64,000 bases of DNA from Halobaculum halobium (lineage in GTDB: Archaea > Halobacteriota > Halobacteria > Halobacteriales > Haloferacaceae): contig NZ_CP126158.1 of the NCBI RefSeq assembly GCF_030127145.1, positions 2,170,001 to 2,234,000 on the forward strand. Reading direction: 5' to 3'. The notes under the pieces are model-generated. The model was not told the DNA's origin, did not search any database, and saw only the letters and a list, made by a program, of their open reading frames with translations. Shown one piece after another: positions 25,867 to 35,546 of the stretch (position 1 is its first letter; every line of letters starts with the position of its first letter). The translations under genes and the position numbers were made by a program.

Positions 25867-26283
25867 ATGACCTTCGACCCGATGGACCAGGGAATCGACG
25901 CCGAGGAGGCGCACGAGCGCACGACCGACGCGATCGCCGACAACGAGGTGGTGTTGTTCATGAAGGGGAGCCCTCGGATGCCCCAGTGCGGCTACTCGAA
26001 GCGCGCGATCGGGCTGATCAGCCAGTACCGCGACGACGTGGCGACGGTGGACGCCCTCGCGAACCTCGACGCCTTCCGCGAGGCCCTGGAGGCCGAGAGC
26101 GGCTGGGAGACGATCCCGCAGACGTTCGTCGACGGCGAGTTCGTCGGCGGCAGCGACATCCTCGCGGAACTGGACGAGCGGGGCGAACTCGCGGAGACGC
26201 TCAACGCGGACGCTGACGCCGGTACAGACGCCGACGCAGCCGTCGACGGCGACGGAGAGACGGCGACGGACGCACCGTTCTAA
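25867..26283 (+). CDS. Monothiol glutaredoxin (Grx4/GrxD-like)
   Basis: The 138-residue protein contains a full monothiol glutaredoxin domain. The active site is CGYS (Cys41) instead of the usual CGFS, and the family signs WETIPQTFVDGEFVGGSDI bind glutathione in bacteria. Haloarchaea use gamma-glutamylcysteine, so the partner thiol may differ. Likely role: iron-sulfur cluster carriage or redox control in the cytoplasm. The last 25 residues are an acidic repeat-like tail. A decayed copy of the first 32 residues lies at 14220-14330. Confidence 0.9.
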   Translation: MTFDPMDQGIDAEEAHERTTDAIADNEVVLFMKGSPRMPQCGYSKRAIGLISQYRDDVATVDALANLDAFREALEAESGWETIPQTFVDGEFVGGSDILAELDERGELAETLNADADAGTDADAAVDGDGETATDAPF

Positions 26284-26301
26284 CCCCGTTCGTCTCCTCC
26301 G

Positions 26302-28143
26302 TCAGATGCCCCAGATGACGGCGATACCGGCGGTTGCGACGACCGCGAGGAGCAACTGGAGCGGGCCGCCCACCCGCAGGAAGTCTGTGAACTCGTAGCC
26401 GCCGGGGCCGTACACCATGAGGTTCGTCTGGTAGCCGACGGGCGTCATGAACGAGGTCGCGGACGCGAACATCACCGCCAGGAGGAACGCGAACTCGTTG
26501 GCGCCGAGGCGAGCGGCCGTGGTGACGCCGACCGGGATCAGCAACACCGCCGTCGCTACCGGCGTGATGACGCTGGCGAGGACGCCGGCGATCGCGTACA
26601 GGAGGAACAGCACGCCGATCGGCGGGAGGACCTCGCCGGTCGCGACGAGAAACGCCGAGACGGCGGCTGCCCCGCCCGTGGACTCGAGCGCGATCCCGAG
26701 CGGGATGACGCCCGCCAGCAGAAAGATGACGTTCCACGAGACGGCGTCGTACGCGTCGCCGCTCGTCAGACACCCGGTGACGACCATCGCGACGACGCCG
26801 GCCAGTGCTGCGATCACGATCGGGAGCACGTCGAGGGCGGCGAGCGCGACGACGCCGCCGAGAATGCCGACGGCGATCGGCGTCTTCGGGGACAGCGGCG
26901 CGATCTCGTCGATGTCAGCGGTCGCCAAGCGGTCGAGGGCGCGCTCGTCGGCGACGACGAGGTCGCCGGTGTCGGTGAAATATCGGATCGACGCGGGCGT
27001 CGTCCGAACGAGCAGCAAATCGCCGGCCTGTAGGGTGCGGTCACGGAGGTCGGTGCGGAACAAGGTACTGCCGCGGCGGACGGCGAGTACGCTCGTCTCG
27101 TGATACTCGTGGAGGCCGGTCTCGGCGACGCTCTCTCCGACGAACGGCGAGCGCTCCGGGACCACCGCCTTCGCGAGTACTCCGTCGGTGGCCGTCGACT
27201 CGAACGTGTCCTCGGTCACCGATTCGCGGACTCGCTGTCCGAGGTTCGCCTCCTCGCGGAACCGGTTCACCGCCTGCAGTGAGCCGTGCACGACGATCGC
27301 GTCGCCCGCTTCGATGACACGATCCGAGTGCGGGCCGGCGTACGCCTCGCCGTCCCGGCGAACCTGCAGGATACGGACCTCCGGGTGCGCGCCGTCGAAC
27401 TTCTCGACGGACGCGCCGACGGCGGGTGACTCCGGTCGGACGGACATGAACGTGAGGTACTCCTCGAGATCGAACTCCGAGACGGGGTCGCTGTCGACCG
27501 GAACGCGAGCGGGCGTGAGCCGCCAGCCGACGGTCAGCAGGTATATCAGGCCGACGGCGAGCAGTACGACGCCGAGCCCCGTGAACTCGAACATCCCGAT
27601 GCCGTCGCGACCGTCGATGAGGAGGCGTGCGAAGTCGCTGGCGAGGATGTTCGTCGACGTCCCGATGAGCGTGAGCGTGCCGCCGAGGATGGCCGCGTAC
27701 GACAGCGGGAGAAGCAACTTCGAAGGACTGAGATTCGACTTCTCGGCGAGGCCGGTGACCATGGGGATGAAGACGGCGACGACGGGCGTGTTGTTCACGA
27801 ACCCCGCGATCGGACCGGTCGTGCAGACGGTCGCGACGAGCGCACGGAACTCCCGCCCGGCGGTGAACTCCGCGAGGTAGACGCCGAGGCGCTCGACGAC
27901 GCCCGTGTTCTGGACGCCCGCGCTGAGCATGTACATCGCGATGATCGTGACCGTCGCGGGGTTCGCGAACCCCGAGATCGCCTCCCGCGTGCCGACGCCG
28001 GTCCACGGTTCGAGGATGACGAGCGCGGCGACGACGCCGATCGCGGTGACGTCGTTCGGAACGACCTCGGTGAGAAACGCGACCAGCACAGCGAGAATAA
28101 GGAGAAAGACGACAGTGATCCCCGAGATCTCGACGATCGGCAT
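26302..28143 (-). CDS. SLC13/DASS-type ion or anion transporter with RCK_C domains
   Basis: The 613-residue protein has about twelve transmembrane helices in two halves. Each half contains an arsenite/citrate-transporter-type re-entrant motif (FVNNTPVVAVFIPMV in the first, SFMTPVGYQTNLMVYGPGGY in the second). Between them, about residues 205-390, lie two TrkA C-terminal (RCK_C) domains with LQVRRDGEAYAGP and LAVRRGSTLFRTD. This is the arrangement of SLC13-permease/TrkA-C proteins that carry dicarboxylates, sulfate or related anions with sodium. The substrate cannot be told. It converges with the glutaredoxin gene, 18 bases apart. Confidence 0.9.
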   Translation of the reverse strand: MPIVEISGITVVFLLILAVLVAFLTEVVPNDVTAIGVVAALVILEPWTGVGTREAISGFANPATVTIIAMYMLSAGVQNTGVVERLGVYLAEFTAGREFRALVATVCTTGPIAGFVNNTPVVAVFIPMVTGLAEKSNLSPSKLLLPLSYAAILGGTLTLIGTSTNILASDFARLLIDGRDGIGMFEFTGLGVVLLAVGLIYLLTVGWRLTPARVPVDSDPVSEFDLEEYLTFMSVRPESPAVGASVEKFDGAHPEVRILQVRRDGEAYAGPHSDRVIEAGDAIVVHGSLQAVNRFREEANLGQRVRESVTEDTFESTATDGVLAKAVVPERSPFVGESVAETGLHEYHETSVLAVRRGSTLFRTDLRDRTLQAGDLLLVRTTPASIRYFTDTGDLVVADERALDRLATADIDEIAPLSPKTPIAVGILGGVVALAALDVLPIVIAALAGVVAMVVTGCLTSGDAYDAVSWNVIFLLAGVIPLGIALESTGGAAAVSAFLVATGEVLPPIGVLFLLYAIAGVLASVITPVATAVLLIPVGVTTAARLGANEFAFLLAVMFASATSFMTPVGYQTNLMVYGPGGYEFTDFLRVGGPLQLLLAVVATAGIAVIWGI

Positions 28144-28315
28144 ACTCGGCGAGATTCGCCTCAGTCTCTTTATTCGATCGGCTCGCTCCGGTCGGAGCGG
28201 ACCGTCTGATTCTCAGTACTAATATCTCGGTGGGTGCCTATTTGTGGGACGGACGTGCCAACTAGTCCATGGCTTCACGTATGACCGATCCGACACGACG
28301 GAGTTCACAGCGGCC

Positions 28316-28861
28316 GTGAGCGACGACGCGAACGTGACTGTCCTCCTCGTCGACGACGAGATGGCGCTGGTATCGCTATACAGCGCGTACCTCGAGTCCC
28401 GATACGAGGTCAGGACGGCGACGGACGGCGAGCAGGCGCTGTCCGTCGCTGACGACTCGGTGGACGTGGCGCTGCTGGATCGACGGATGCCGGGGATGAA
28501 CGGCGACGACGTGCTCCAGGAGTTGCGCGCGGCCGATATCGACTGTCGCGTGGCGATGCTCACCGCGGTCGAGCCGACGGCTGCCATCGTCGACATGCCG
28601 TTCGACGACTACCGAGTCAAGCCGGTCGATCAGTCGGAGCTGATCGGGCTCGTCGAGGTGCTGGTCGAACGGGCGTCGTACGACGAACGAAGCCAGGAGT
28701 TCTTCGCGCTCGCGTCGAAGAAGGCGGCGCTGGAGATCGCTGGCGAGACCTCGACGGACGCGTACGCGTCGCTGCAGGAGGACATCGAGGCGGTGCGCGC
28801 CGACCTCGACGAGCAGCTCGATGCGGTCGGTGCGGAGGCGGCGTTCGCCGACCTGGACTGA
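28316..28861 (+). CDS. HalX-type response regulator
   Basis: I started it at the GTG at 28316 (VSDDANVTVLLVDDE), giving 181 residues. The receiver domain has the acidic pair in LVDDE, phospho-acceptor Asp55 in VALLDRRMPGMNG, threonine in MLTAVEP and lysine in YRVKPVD. The C-terminal 60 residues form the HalX domain, a helical region specific to haloarchaea (EFFALASKKAALE). There is no DNA-binding domain, so output is probably through protein contacts or the HalX segment. The kinase partner is unknown; it is a single gene with a ctaatatc TATA-like box at 28218. Confidence 0.92.
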   Translation: MSDDANVTVLLVDDEMALVSLYSAYLESRYEVRTATDGEQALSVADDSVDVALLDRRMPGMNGDDVLQELRAADIDCRVAMLTAVEPTAAIVDMPFDDYRVKPVDQSELIGLVEVLVERASYDERSQEFFALASKKAALEIAGETSTDAYASLQEDIEAVRADLDEQLDAVGAEAAFADLD

Positions 28862-28972
28862 CCGAGGGGCGCACGGGCGGTGCTCGTGGCCGTCCGTTCG
28901 TCCGGAGCGATCGACTGACGCCGCGACGACCGCCCCGCAGCTATTTCAGGCGACCTGTCGACTGCACAACTG

Positions 28973-30007
28973 ATGGTCTCGCCCGGGCTCGCCGTCCCTA
29001 CCGTCACGTTCGTCGTCGCACTCGCGGTGCTGTTGGCCGCATCGGACGCGTTCGTCTCGGCTGCCGAGCGCGTCGGCCTCGCGGCCGGAGCCTCGCCGTT
29101 CATCGTCGGCGCGACGGTCGTCGCCGGCGGCACCTCGCTGCCGGAACTCGTGGCGTCCACGCTCGCGGTCCGTGCGGGCGCGCCGGAGATCGTCGTCGGG
29201 AGCGTCGTCGGGTCGAACGTCGCGAACATCCTCTTAGTGCTCGGCGCTGTCGCCGTCGTCGGCCGTAGCTTCCGGGTGAACCGCGAACTCATGCGCGTCG
29301 ATCTCCCGTTGTTGATGGCTTCCGCGGCCTTTCTGGTGGTGACCATCCTGACCGGGCCGTTCGTCTGGTACGAAGGGCTGATCGGACTAGTCGGCGTGGC
29401 GGCGTACGTCCACTTCACGCTCTCGGAGGAGCGACGCCTCGACGAGGTCGTCGAGGAGATCGTCTCAGAACACGCCGCGGGCGACGCGCCCGTCGAGGCG
29501 ACTCCCGGCGCGGTGTCTGCCGGTGAGCGAACCGCCGCGGAGGCCGCCGCCGAGACGACGGTCGGGCTCAAAACGTACGCAACGCTGGCGGTGAGCGTCG
29601 CGGTCGTGTTCGTCTCCGCCGACCAGCTCGTCGGATCGATCCTGTCGATCGCGGCGGCCCTCGACATCGGCGCGGAACTCGTCGCCGTCACGGCGGTCGC
29701 GATCGGCACGTCGCTGCCGGAGATCGCCGTCAGCGTAGCCGCGGTGCGCCGCGGCGCCGTCGAGATCGCGGTCGGCAACGTCCTCGGATCGAACGTGTTC
29801 AACAGCTTCGCCGTGATGGCCGTCCCGAGCCTGATCGCGCCCGTCACCGTTCCCGAGAGCGTCCGGGGGTACGCGCTCCCGGTGATGGTGCTCGCGACGA
29901 TGCTGTACTACTTCATCACGCAAGACCGCGAGCTCACCGTCTGGGAAGGCGTCGTGCTGTTGGTGTTGTACGCGGCGTTTCTCGCGAACCTCGCCACGGT
30001 CACGTAG
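28973..30007 (+). CDS. Sodium/calcium exchanger family protein (CaCA)
   Basis: The 344-residue membrane protein has about ten helices in two inverted halves. The two alpha repeats are GGTSLPELVASTLAVRAG with GSVVGSNVANI, and AIGTSLPEIAVSVAAVRRG with NVLGSNVFNSF. The conserved glutamates in SLPE bind the cations. It extrudes calcium, or another cation, using the sodium gradient. A charged loop of about 60 residues separates the halves. A UspA gene follows 66 bases downstream on the same strand. Confidence 0.92.
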   Translation: MVSPGLAVPTVTFVVALAVLLAASDAFVSAAERVGLAAGASPFIVGATVVAGGTSLPELVASTLAVRAGAPEIVVGSVVGSNVANILLVLGAVAVVGRSFRVNRELMRVDLPLLMASAAFLVVTILTGPFVWYEGLIGLVGVAAYVHFTLSEERRLDEVVEEIVSEHAAGDAPVEATPGAVSAGERTAAEAAAETTVGLKTYATLAVSVAVVFVSADQLVGSILSIAAALDIGAELVAVTAVAIGTSLPEIAVSVAAVRRGAVEIAVGNVLGSNVFNSFAVMAVPSLIAPVTVPESVRGYALPVMVLATMLYYFITQDRELTVWEGVVLLVLYAAFLANLATVT

Positions 30008-30072
30008 CGATGGTCACCACGTTTCGGGAACCGTCCACTGGAACCAATCTGTTGGGTCGCGTCGGTGGTCGC

Positions 30073-30504
30073 ATGTACGACCGGATCCTGGTTCCCACCG
30101 ACGGAAGCACCGCGGTCGACGCCGCGATCGAGCGGGCGATCGATCTCGCCGAGACGTACGACGCGACGCTGCACGCGCTCGCGGTCGTCGAGCCGATCTA
30201 CACGGTCAACGAGGGGCTCGGGTCGGTCTATGACACGCTCGAAGCCGGGGCGCGGGAGTCGATCGACGAGATCGCAGAGCGCGCCGAGCCGGCCGACGTG
30301 ACGACGGTGACCGCGCTGCGGACCGGCGTTCCCCACCGCGAGATCCTCGAATACGTCGACGACGAGGGGATCGACCTCGTCGTCATGGGGACGCACGGCC
30401 GCACGGGATTGGGTCGCTACCTGCTCGGCAGCGTCACCGAGAAGGTCGTCCGCCTCTCGGACGTGCCGGTGCTCACGGTCCGTCACCGGACGGACGGGGA
30501 GTGA
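30073..30504 (+). CDS. Universal stress protein (UspA family)
   Basis: The ATG at 30073 gives 143 residues, one UspA domain. The strand ILVPTDGST and the ATP-binding motif GTHGRTGLGRYLLGSVTEKV are intact, so it belongs to the nucleotide-binding type. It acts in the cytoplasm as a stress-linked dimer. Its position after a cation exchanger recalls the frequent pairing of UspA with transporters in haloarchaea, but regulation of the exchanger is only an inference. Confidence 0.92.
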   Translation: MYDRILVPTDGSTAVDAAIERAIDLAETYDATLHALAVVEPIYTVNEGLGSVYDTLEAGARESIDEIAERAEPADVTTVTALRTGVPHREILEYVDDEGIDLVVMGTHGRTGLGRYLLGSVTEKVVRLSDVPVLTVRHRTDGE

Positions 30505-30671
30505 CGACCGCCGCCTCGGGCCCCTCTGCCGATCTCGCCCGAGCAATTATACCGACGTAGCACTTGGTACTGAAGATGACAGCACACGACGCAGTACGGA
30601 TCGCGCCCGCTCGGGGCCCGGCCGTCGGCCCTACCAGGACGGTCCACGCCCCGACGGAGGCGTGGTGACTC

Positions 30672-31793
30672 GTGACGGGACGGACGGTCTACTTCACCGG
30701 CCCCCGTGAGGTGACGGTGCGGGAGACGAGCGTACCCGACCCGGGGTCGGGCGAGGTCGCCGTCGAGGCGACGGTGTCTGCGATCAGCCCCGGAACGGAA
30801 CTGTTGTTGTACCGCGGCGAGATGAACCCCGAAACGGCCGTCGACGAAACGCTCCCGTCGCTGTCGGGGTCGTTCTCGTACCCCTTCGCGTACGGCTACG
30901 CGACCGTCGGCACCGTGACCGCGGTCGGGCCGGACGTCGACGACGCCTGGCGCGGCGAGACGGTGCTGGCGTTCCACCCGCACGCCAGCGAGTTCGTCGC
31001 GGACGTCGACGCGGTGAGCCGCGTTCCAGACGGAATCCCGCCCGAGCAGGCGGTGTTCCTTCCGAACGTCGAGACCGCGGTGACGCTGGCGCTCGACGGC
31101 GAGCCCGCGATCGGCGAGCGCGCGGTCGTCTTCGGGCAGGGGGTGATCGGCCTGTTGACGACGGCGCTGCTGTCGTCGTTCCCGCTCGCGGAGTTGGTGA
31201 CCGTCGAGACGCTCGCGAGCCGACGCGACCGCTCGGAGGCGGTGGGTGCCGACCGGAGCGTCGACCCCGGCGCCGTCGATCCCGCGTCCCTGTTCGCGGA
31301 CGGGCCGGGCGACGGCCGGACGGCCGGTGCGTCCGCGAGTCAGGAGCCGGATCCGGAGTCTACTCCCGTTTCCGCGTCGCCGTCGACGCCGGCGGGCGAC
31401 CGCGACGAGTCGTGGTCACCCGACCGAGCCGACCTGACGTACGAGCTGTCCGGGAACCCGGCGGCGCTCAACGACGCCGTCGACGCGACGGGCTATGACG
31501 GCCGCATCGTCGTCGGGTCGTGGTACGGCACCAAACCGACCGAGCTGTCGCTGGACGGGCGATTCCACCGCAGTCGGATCGAGATCCGCGCCAGCCAGGT
31601 GAGCACGCTCGCGCCCGAACGGCGTGGCCGGTGGACCGTCGGGCGCCGCCTGGCGACGGCGTGGCGTCGCCTCCGCGATATCGAGACCGAGCGGCTCGTC
31701 ACCCATCGACTCCCGATCGCCGAAGCGCCCGACGCGTACGATCTCCTCGATCGGCGTCCCGAATCGACGGTGCAGGTGTTACTGACGTACTGA
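30672..31793 (+). CDS. Zinc-less alcohol-dehydrogenase-like (MDR) oxidoreductase
   Basis: The GTG at 30672 gives 373 residues of the medium-chain dehydrogenase fold. The usual catalytic-zinc cysteine is absent (SAISPGTELLLYRGEMN) and no structural-zinc cysteine loop is present. The cofactor loop is VFGQGVIGLLTTALL. An insertion of about 50 Asp/Ser/Pro-rich residues (FADGPGDGRTAGASAS onward) lies in the cofactor domain and is probably a surface loop. Related haloarchaeal genes often lie beside pterin- or queuosine-type genes, but none is here. Reaction unknown. Confidence 0.8.
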   Translation: MTGRTVYFTGPREVTVRETSVPDPGSGEVAVEATVSAISPGTELLLYRGEMNPETAVDETLPSLSGSFSYPFAYGYATVGTVTAVGPDVDDAWRGETVLAFHPHASEFVADVDAVSRVPDGIPPEQAVFLPNVETAVTLALDGEPAIGERAVVFGQGVIGLLTTALLSSFPLAELVTVETLASRRDRSEAVGADRSVDPGAVDPASLFADGPGDGRTAGASASQEPDPESTPVSASPSTPAGDRDESWSPDRADLTYELSGNPAALNDAVDATGYDGRIVVGSWYGTKPTELSLDGRFHRSRIEIRASQVSTLAPERRGRWTVGRRLATAWRRLRDIETERLVTHRLPIAEAPDAYDLLDRRPESTVQVLLTY

Positions 31794-31940
31794 GGGGTGT
31801 CGAGGCGGACAGCGGCGAACTGCGGCGGATCGACGACAGCCTGCCGGCGGATCGCCGATCGATCGACGGACGGCGTTCGGCACCGACCGTGGCGTTCCGT
31901 CGAAATCCCTTAACCCAGGCACGCGCTATCGGATCACATC

Positions 31941-32938
31941 GTGGACAGACGGACGCTGGCCACCGCGGCGCTGGCCCTCCTCGCGGTGCTCGCGCTCGGT
32001 GTCGCCGCCGCGACCCTCGACTCGGCGACGACGACGAGCGCCAGCGGTGGGTTCGGCGCAGGCACCGCCCCTGACGACGCTGGCATCGGCGAGGACAGCG
32101 ACGGCGCCGTCGACCTCGGCGGGGACGAGCCGTCCGGCGAGGCGCGCCTCCAGGTGCGCGTCTGCGTCGAGTTCCTCACCCGACCGGGGGTGCAGCTCGC
32201 CCTCCTCGCGGGTGTCGGACTGTTCCTCGCGTCGATGTACCGAACGACCAGATCCTGGCTCATCAGCGGGCTGTTCGTCGCGGCCGCGCTGTTCCCGCTG
32301 GGCGTGTTGTACCTCGCGCTCGTCTCCTGCGGGTCGAGCCCGACGGCGGTGGCTATCGGCGCTACCGAGTCGGTCGTCGAGAACGCCTCGCTGCTCCCCT
32401 CGGGCGGGGGCTCCGCGGGCGCCAACGCCGCCGGAGAGGCCGTCTCCGCGCCGACCGCCATCGTCGGACTGCTGCTCGTAGTCGCCATCCTCGGGAGCGT
32501 CTTCCTGCTGTTCGTCTCCACCGGCGACGACGAGGGCGAACTCGCCGGGGAGCCGCCGGAGCCACCGGCCCCGAGCGGCGGCGCGAGGTGGGCGCTCGGG
32601 CGGGCGAAGCCGCGGACAGGTTAGAGTCGGACGCCGACTTGGAGAACGAGGTGTACCGCGCGTGGCGCGAGATGACGGGCGCGCTGGCGGTCGACAACCC
32701 CCGGTCGACGACGCCCGCGGAGTTCGCGGTCGCCGCCGTCGACGCCGGGATGGATCGCGACGACGTCGACACGCTCACCGATCTGTTCGAGGCGGTGCGC
32801 TACGGCGCCGAACCGGTGACTCCCGAACGCGAGCGCGAGGCCGTCGACGCGCTCCGGCGAATCGAGGAGACGTACGCCGACGGCGACTCCCTCGATAGCG
32901 CCGCCGACGGCGCGAACAGCGGGGGTGACAAACGGTGA
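31941..32938 (+). pseudogene. DUF4129 membrane protein, frameshifted
   Basis: The first frame (31941-32624) gives a signal-anchor helix, an acidic loop, three more helices and a charged linker ending in PPEPPAPSG. The DUF4129 domain (ADRLESDADLENEVYRAWRE, STTPAEFAVAAVDAGMD) lies in another frame, 32588-32938. Haloarchaeal DUF4129 proteins carry both in one chain of about 330 residues. Adding one C to the run at 32569-32572 joins them. A separate GTG start at 32588 is possible but would free a helix-less fragment. The gene heads a cluster with DUF7269, DUF58 and DUF7519 genes, which together with MoxR is linked to cell-surface or protease-type complexes of unknown function. Confidence 0.78.
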
Positions 32939-33675
32939 GGGCGTCAGCCGCGCTCGGCGTCGCCGCCGTCGCGTTCGGCTTCGTGGTGGTCGCACAGCGG
33001 GGGCTCGCCGGGTTGTTCGACCTGACGTACGTGTTCGTCACCGGCGCGGGCGTGCTCGCGCTCGTCCAGGGGCTCCGGTACGCGAACGACGCGCGGACCG
33101 CCGAGCACCGCGCGGTCGAGACGGGCGACCCGGAGGACCGCTACGAGGTGCCCGCCCCCGGCGACGACGACGACGAGCTGATCACCCGTCGGGGCTACTC
33201 CCGCGCCAGCATCAAGCGCCGCCGGGAGTTCCACCGTCACCTCCGCCAGGTCGCCGAGGAGACGCTGCGGGCCCGCGGTGACTTCGCCGACAGCGAGGTG
33301 GCGACCGCCATCGACGACGGCGGCTGGACCGACGACCCCGTCGCCGCGTGGTTCCTCGGGGCCGACGTGCCGCAGCCGCCGGGGGCGCGCCTGCGGCGCC
33401 TCCTCGGCACGGACGCGGAGTTCCGATACGGGGTCGTCCACACCGTCGACGCGCTGGTGGCCGCAAGCACCGGCGCGAGCGTCGACACCAAGGCCGGCGC
33501 TCGAGTCGGTGGCGAGTCCGGCGGCGCCGACGGCGCCCGTGACGCTGCGTCCGATGCCGCGGGAGGCAAACGCGGCCGCCGCAGCGCGGCCCGCCACCTC
33601 CTCGCCGGCGCCCGCCGGGCGGGTCGCCGCCGCGTCGCGTCCGCCCGCGATACGCTGGCGGAGGTGCGCCGGTGA
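32935..33675 (+). CDS. DUF7269-like membrane protein
   Basis: The 246-residue protein starts at a GTG that overlaps the DUF4129 stop. Two hydrophobic segments lie at residues 3-20 and 28-47, followed by a charged cytoplasmic region (ELITRRGYSRASIKRRREFH). The C-terminal 60 residues are alanine- and arginine-rich. The position between DUF4129 and DUF58 fits DUF7269, a haloarchaeal family known only from this cluster. Inferred role: membrane scaffold for the DUF58/MoxR system. Confidence 0.7.
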   Translation: MRASAALGVAAVAFGFVVVAQRGLAGLFDLTYVFVTGAGVLALVQGLRYANDARTAEHRAVETGDPEDRYEVPAPGDDDDELITRRGYSRASIKRRREFHRHLRQVAEETLRARGDFADSEVATAIDDGGWTDDPVAAWFLGADVPQPPGARLRRLLGTDAEFRYGVVHTVDALVAASTGASVDTKAGARVGGESGGADGARDAASDAAGGKRGRRSAARHLLAGARRAGRRRVASARDTLAEVRR

Positions 33676-33796
33676 GCGGTCGCTCGTCGCGAGGCGGCGA
33701 CGCACGCGAGGAATCGACGGGCGCGAACGGTCGCAACGTCGATCCGCTCGGGAAGATCCGCCCGAAGGGGTCGTTCCGACGGGCCGGTGGACGGGG

Positions 33797-35032
33797 ATGG
33801 CCGCGCTGGCGCTCGTTCCCGTCGGCCTCGGGGTGCTGCTTCGGCACCCGCCGCTCGTGCTCGTCGGGGCGATCGGCGTCGCGTTCGCGGCGTACGCCCG
33901 CGGCGACGCCGCGCCGGACCTCGACGTGGCGGTCGAACGGGAGCTCTCGGACCCGACTCCCGACCCCGGCGACGAGGTGACGGTGACGCTGCGCGTTCGC
34001 AACGACGGCGACGGCGTGCTCTCGGATCTCCGCGTGGTCGACGGCGTCCCCGCGGCGCTCGCGACCGACGGGCCCGCCCGGCTCGGCACCGCGCTGCGAC
34101 CGGGGCGGACGGCGACGCTCTCCTACCGTGTGACGGCGATCCGCGGCGTCCACGAGTGGGACCCCGTCCACGTGCTCGCGCGCAACCCCAGCGGGTCCAG
34201 AGAGCGCGACGCCCGGCTCGACGCCGAGGGCGCGACGGCAGTCCGCTGTGCCCCCGAGCTGGAGGCGACGGCGTCGCTGCCGCTGCGAGGGCTCACGACC
34301 GTCTACTCGGGGCGGGTGCCCACGGACGTGGGCGGCTCGGGGATCGAGTTCCACTCGACCCGGGAGTACCGCCACGGCGACCCGGCAAAGCGGGTGAACT
34401 GGGCGCGCTACGCCCGGACTGGCGAGCTCTCGACGCTGGAGTTCCGCGAGGAGCGCGCGGCGACGGTCGTCGTCTGCGTCGACGCCCGCGAGGAGGCGTA
34501 CCTCGCGCCCGACGCCGAGTCGCCCAACGCCGTCGAGCGGAGTGTCGAGGCGGCCTCGCAGGCGGTGCCCGCGCTGCTCGACAGCGGCGACCGCGTCGGC
34601 GTCGCGGCGTTCGCGCCCGGCGACTGCCGGCTCGACCCCGGCGTCGGCGACGAGCACGCCGCCCGCGCCCGCGAGCTACTGGCGACGCATCCCGCGTTGG
34701 CGCCGACGCCGACCGACGAGCGCTTCCTGCCGACCACGTGGGTCCGTCGCTTCCGACGGTGGCTGCCCGCGGACGCGCAGGTGCTGTTCTGCACACCGCT
34801 ACCCGACGACTACGCGGTCACGGTCGCCCGGCGGCTCGACGCGTACGGTCACGCGGTCACGGTGATCTCGCCGGACCCGACCGTCGACGACACGCCGGGC
34901 CATCGACTCGCGGACGTCGAGCGGGCGAACCGCGTCTCGCGGCTCCGGTCGGCGGGCATCCGCGTGCTCGACTGGGGCGAGGAGTCGCTGGCGACCGAGT
35001 TGGAACGCGCCGACGCGCGGTGGTCGCGGTGA
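33797..35032 (+). CDS. DUF58 domain protein
   Basis: As sequenced the frame can start at the ATG at 33797 (MAALALVPVGLGVLLRHPPL), giving 411 residues. Two helices come first, then a beta-sandwich-like region, then the DUF58 von Willebrand-like domain with DVGGSGIEFHSTREYRHGDP and KRVNWARYARTGELSTLEF. A longer start at the GTG at 33672 overlaps the upstream stop in GTGA but lies in another frame. One extra G in the run at 33767-33770 joins it, giving about 453 residues. DUF58 proteins work with MoxR ATPases as chaperone-like partners; the moxR gene is 515 bases downstream. Confidence 0.85.
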   Translation: MAALALVPVGLGVLLRHPPLVLVGAIGVAFAAYARGDAAPDLDVAVERELSDPTPDPGDEVTVTLRVRNDGDGVLSDLRVVDGVPAALATDGPARLGTALRPGRTATLSYRVTAIRGVHEWDPVHVLARNPSGSRERDARLDAEGATAVRCAPELEATASLPLRGLTTVYSGRVPTDVGGSGIEFHSTREYRHGDPAKRVNWARYARTGELSTLEFREERAATVVVCVDAREEAYLAPDAESPNAVERSVEAASQAVPALLDSGDRVGVAAFAPGDCRLDPGVGDEHAARARELLATHPALAPTPTDERFLPTTWVRRFRRWLPADAQVLFCTPLPDDYAVTVARRLDAYGHAVTVISPDPTVDDTPGHRLADVERANRVSRLRSAGIRVLDWGEESLATELERADARWSR

Positions 35033-35522
35033 CAGTCACCAGAAAGCCGCCGAAACTGGGGGTCGCGCTCGCGGCGCTGTCGGCGGCCGTCGGCGCGTCG
35101 GCCCTGGGACTCGTTTCGCCCGCGGGGGCGGCGTCGCGGCCGCGGGCGTCGCGCTCGTCGTCGTCGGGACACTCGTCGGCTCCCGTCGCGTGCTCGGCGC
35201 GGGTGCGACGGGGATCGCGACCGGGACGCTGCTGGCCGGGTGGGTCGCCGCCGCCGGCCCGGGACCGCTGCTGGTCGGCGGGCTCGCGGCGGCGCTGTCG
35301 TGGGACCTGGGCGAGCACGCGGTCGGCCTCGGTGAGCAACTGGGTCGCGAGACGGATGCGACCCGGAACCTCGCCACGCACGCGGCCGCCTCCGTCGCGG
35401 TCGGCGCCGTCGCGAGCGCGGTGGCGTTCGGCGTGTACGTCGCGGCCGCGGGCGGGCAGCCGGTCGTCGCGCTCGTGTTCCTCCTCGTGGGGGCGATCGC
35501 CCTCGTGAGCGCGGTGCGGTGA
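35029..35522 (+). pseudogene. DUF7519-like membrane protein, frameshifted
   Basis: The GTG at 35029 overlaps the DUF58 stop. The first frame reads TRKPPKLGVALAALSAAVGA to LGLVSPAG; the second, to 35522, continues as GVAAAGVALVVVGTLVGSRR and the rest. One more G in the G5 run at 35124-35128 restores a protein of about 164 residues with four to five helices (VLGAGATGIATGTLLAG, VALVFLLVGAIALVSAV). This matches the haloarchaeal DUF7519 family, always found at the end of this cluster. Function unknown. Confidence 0.75.
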
Positions 35523-35546
35523 GAACGGGAGACAGCGTCGGTCGTG

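Noticed and set aside
32569-32624. Programmed frameshift in the DUF4129 gene
   Set aside because: No slippery heptamer or downstream structure is seen, and the same kind of break occurs in seven unrelated genes, which fits a homopolymer error better.
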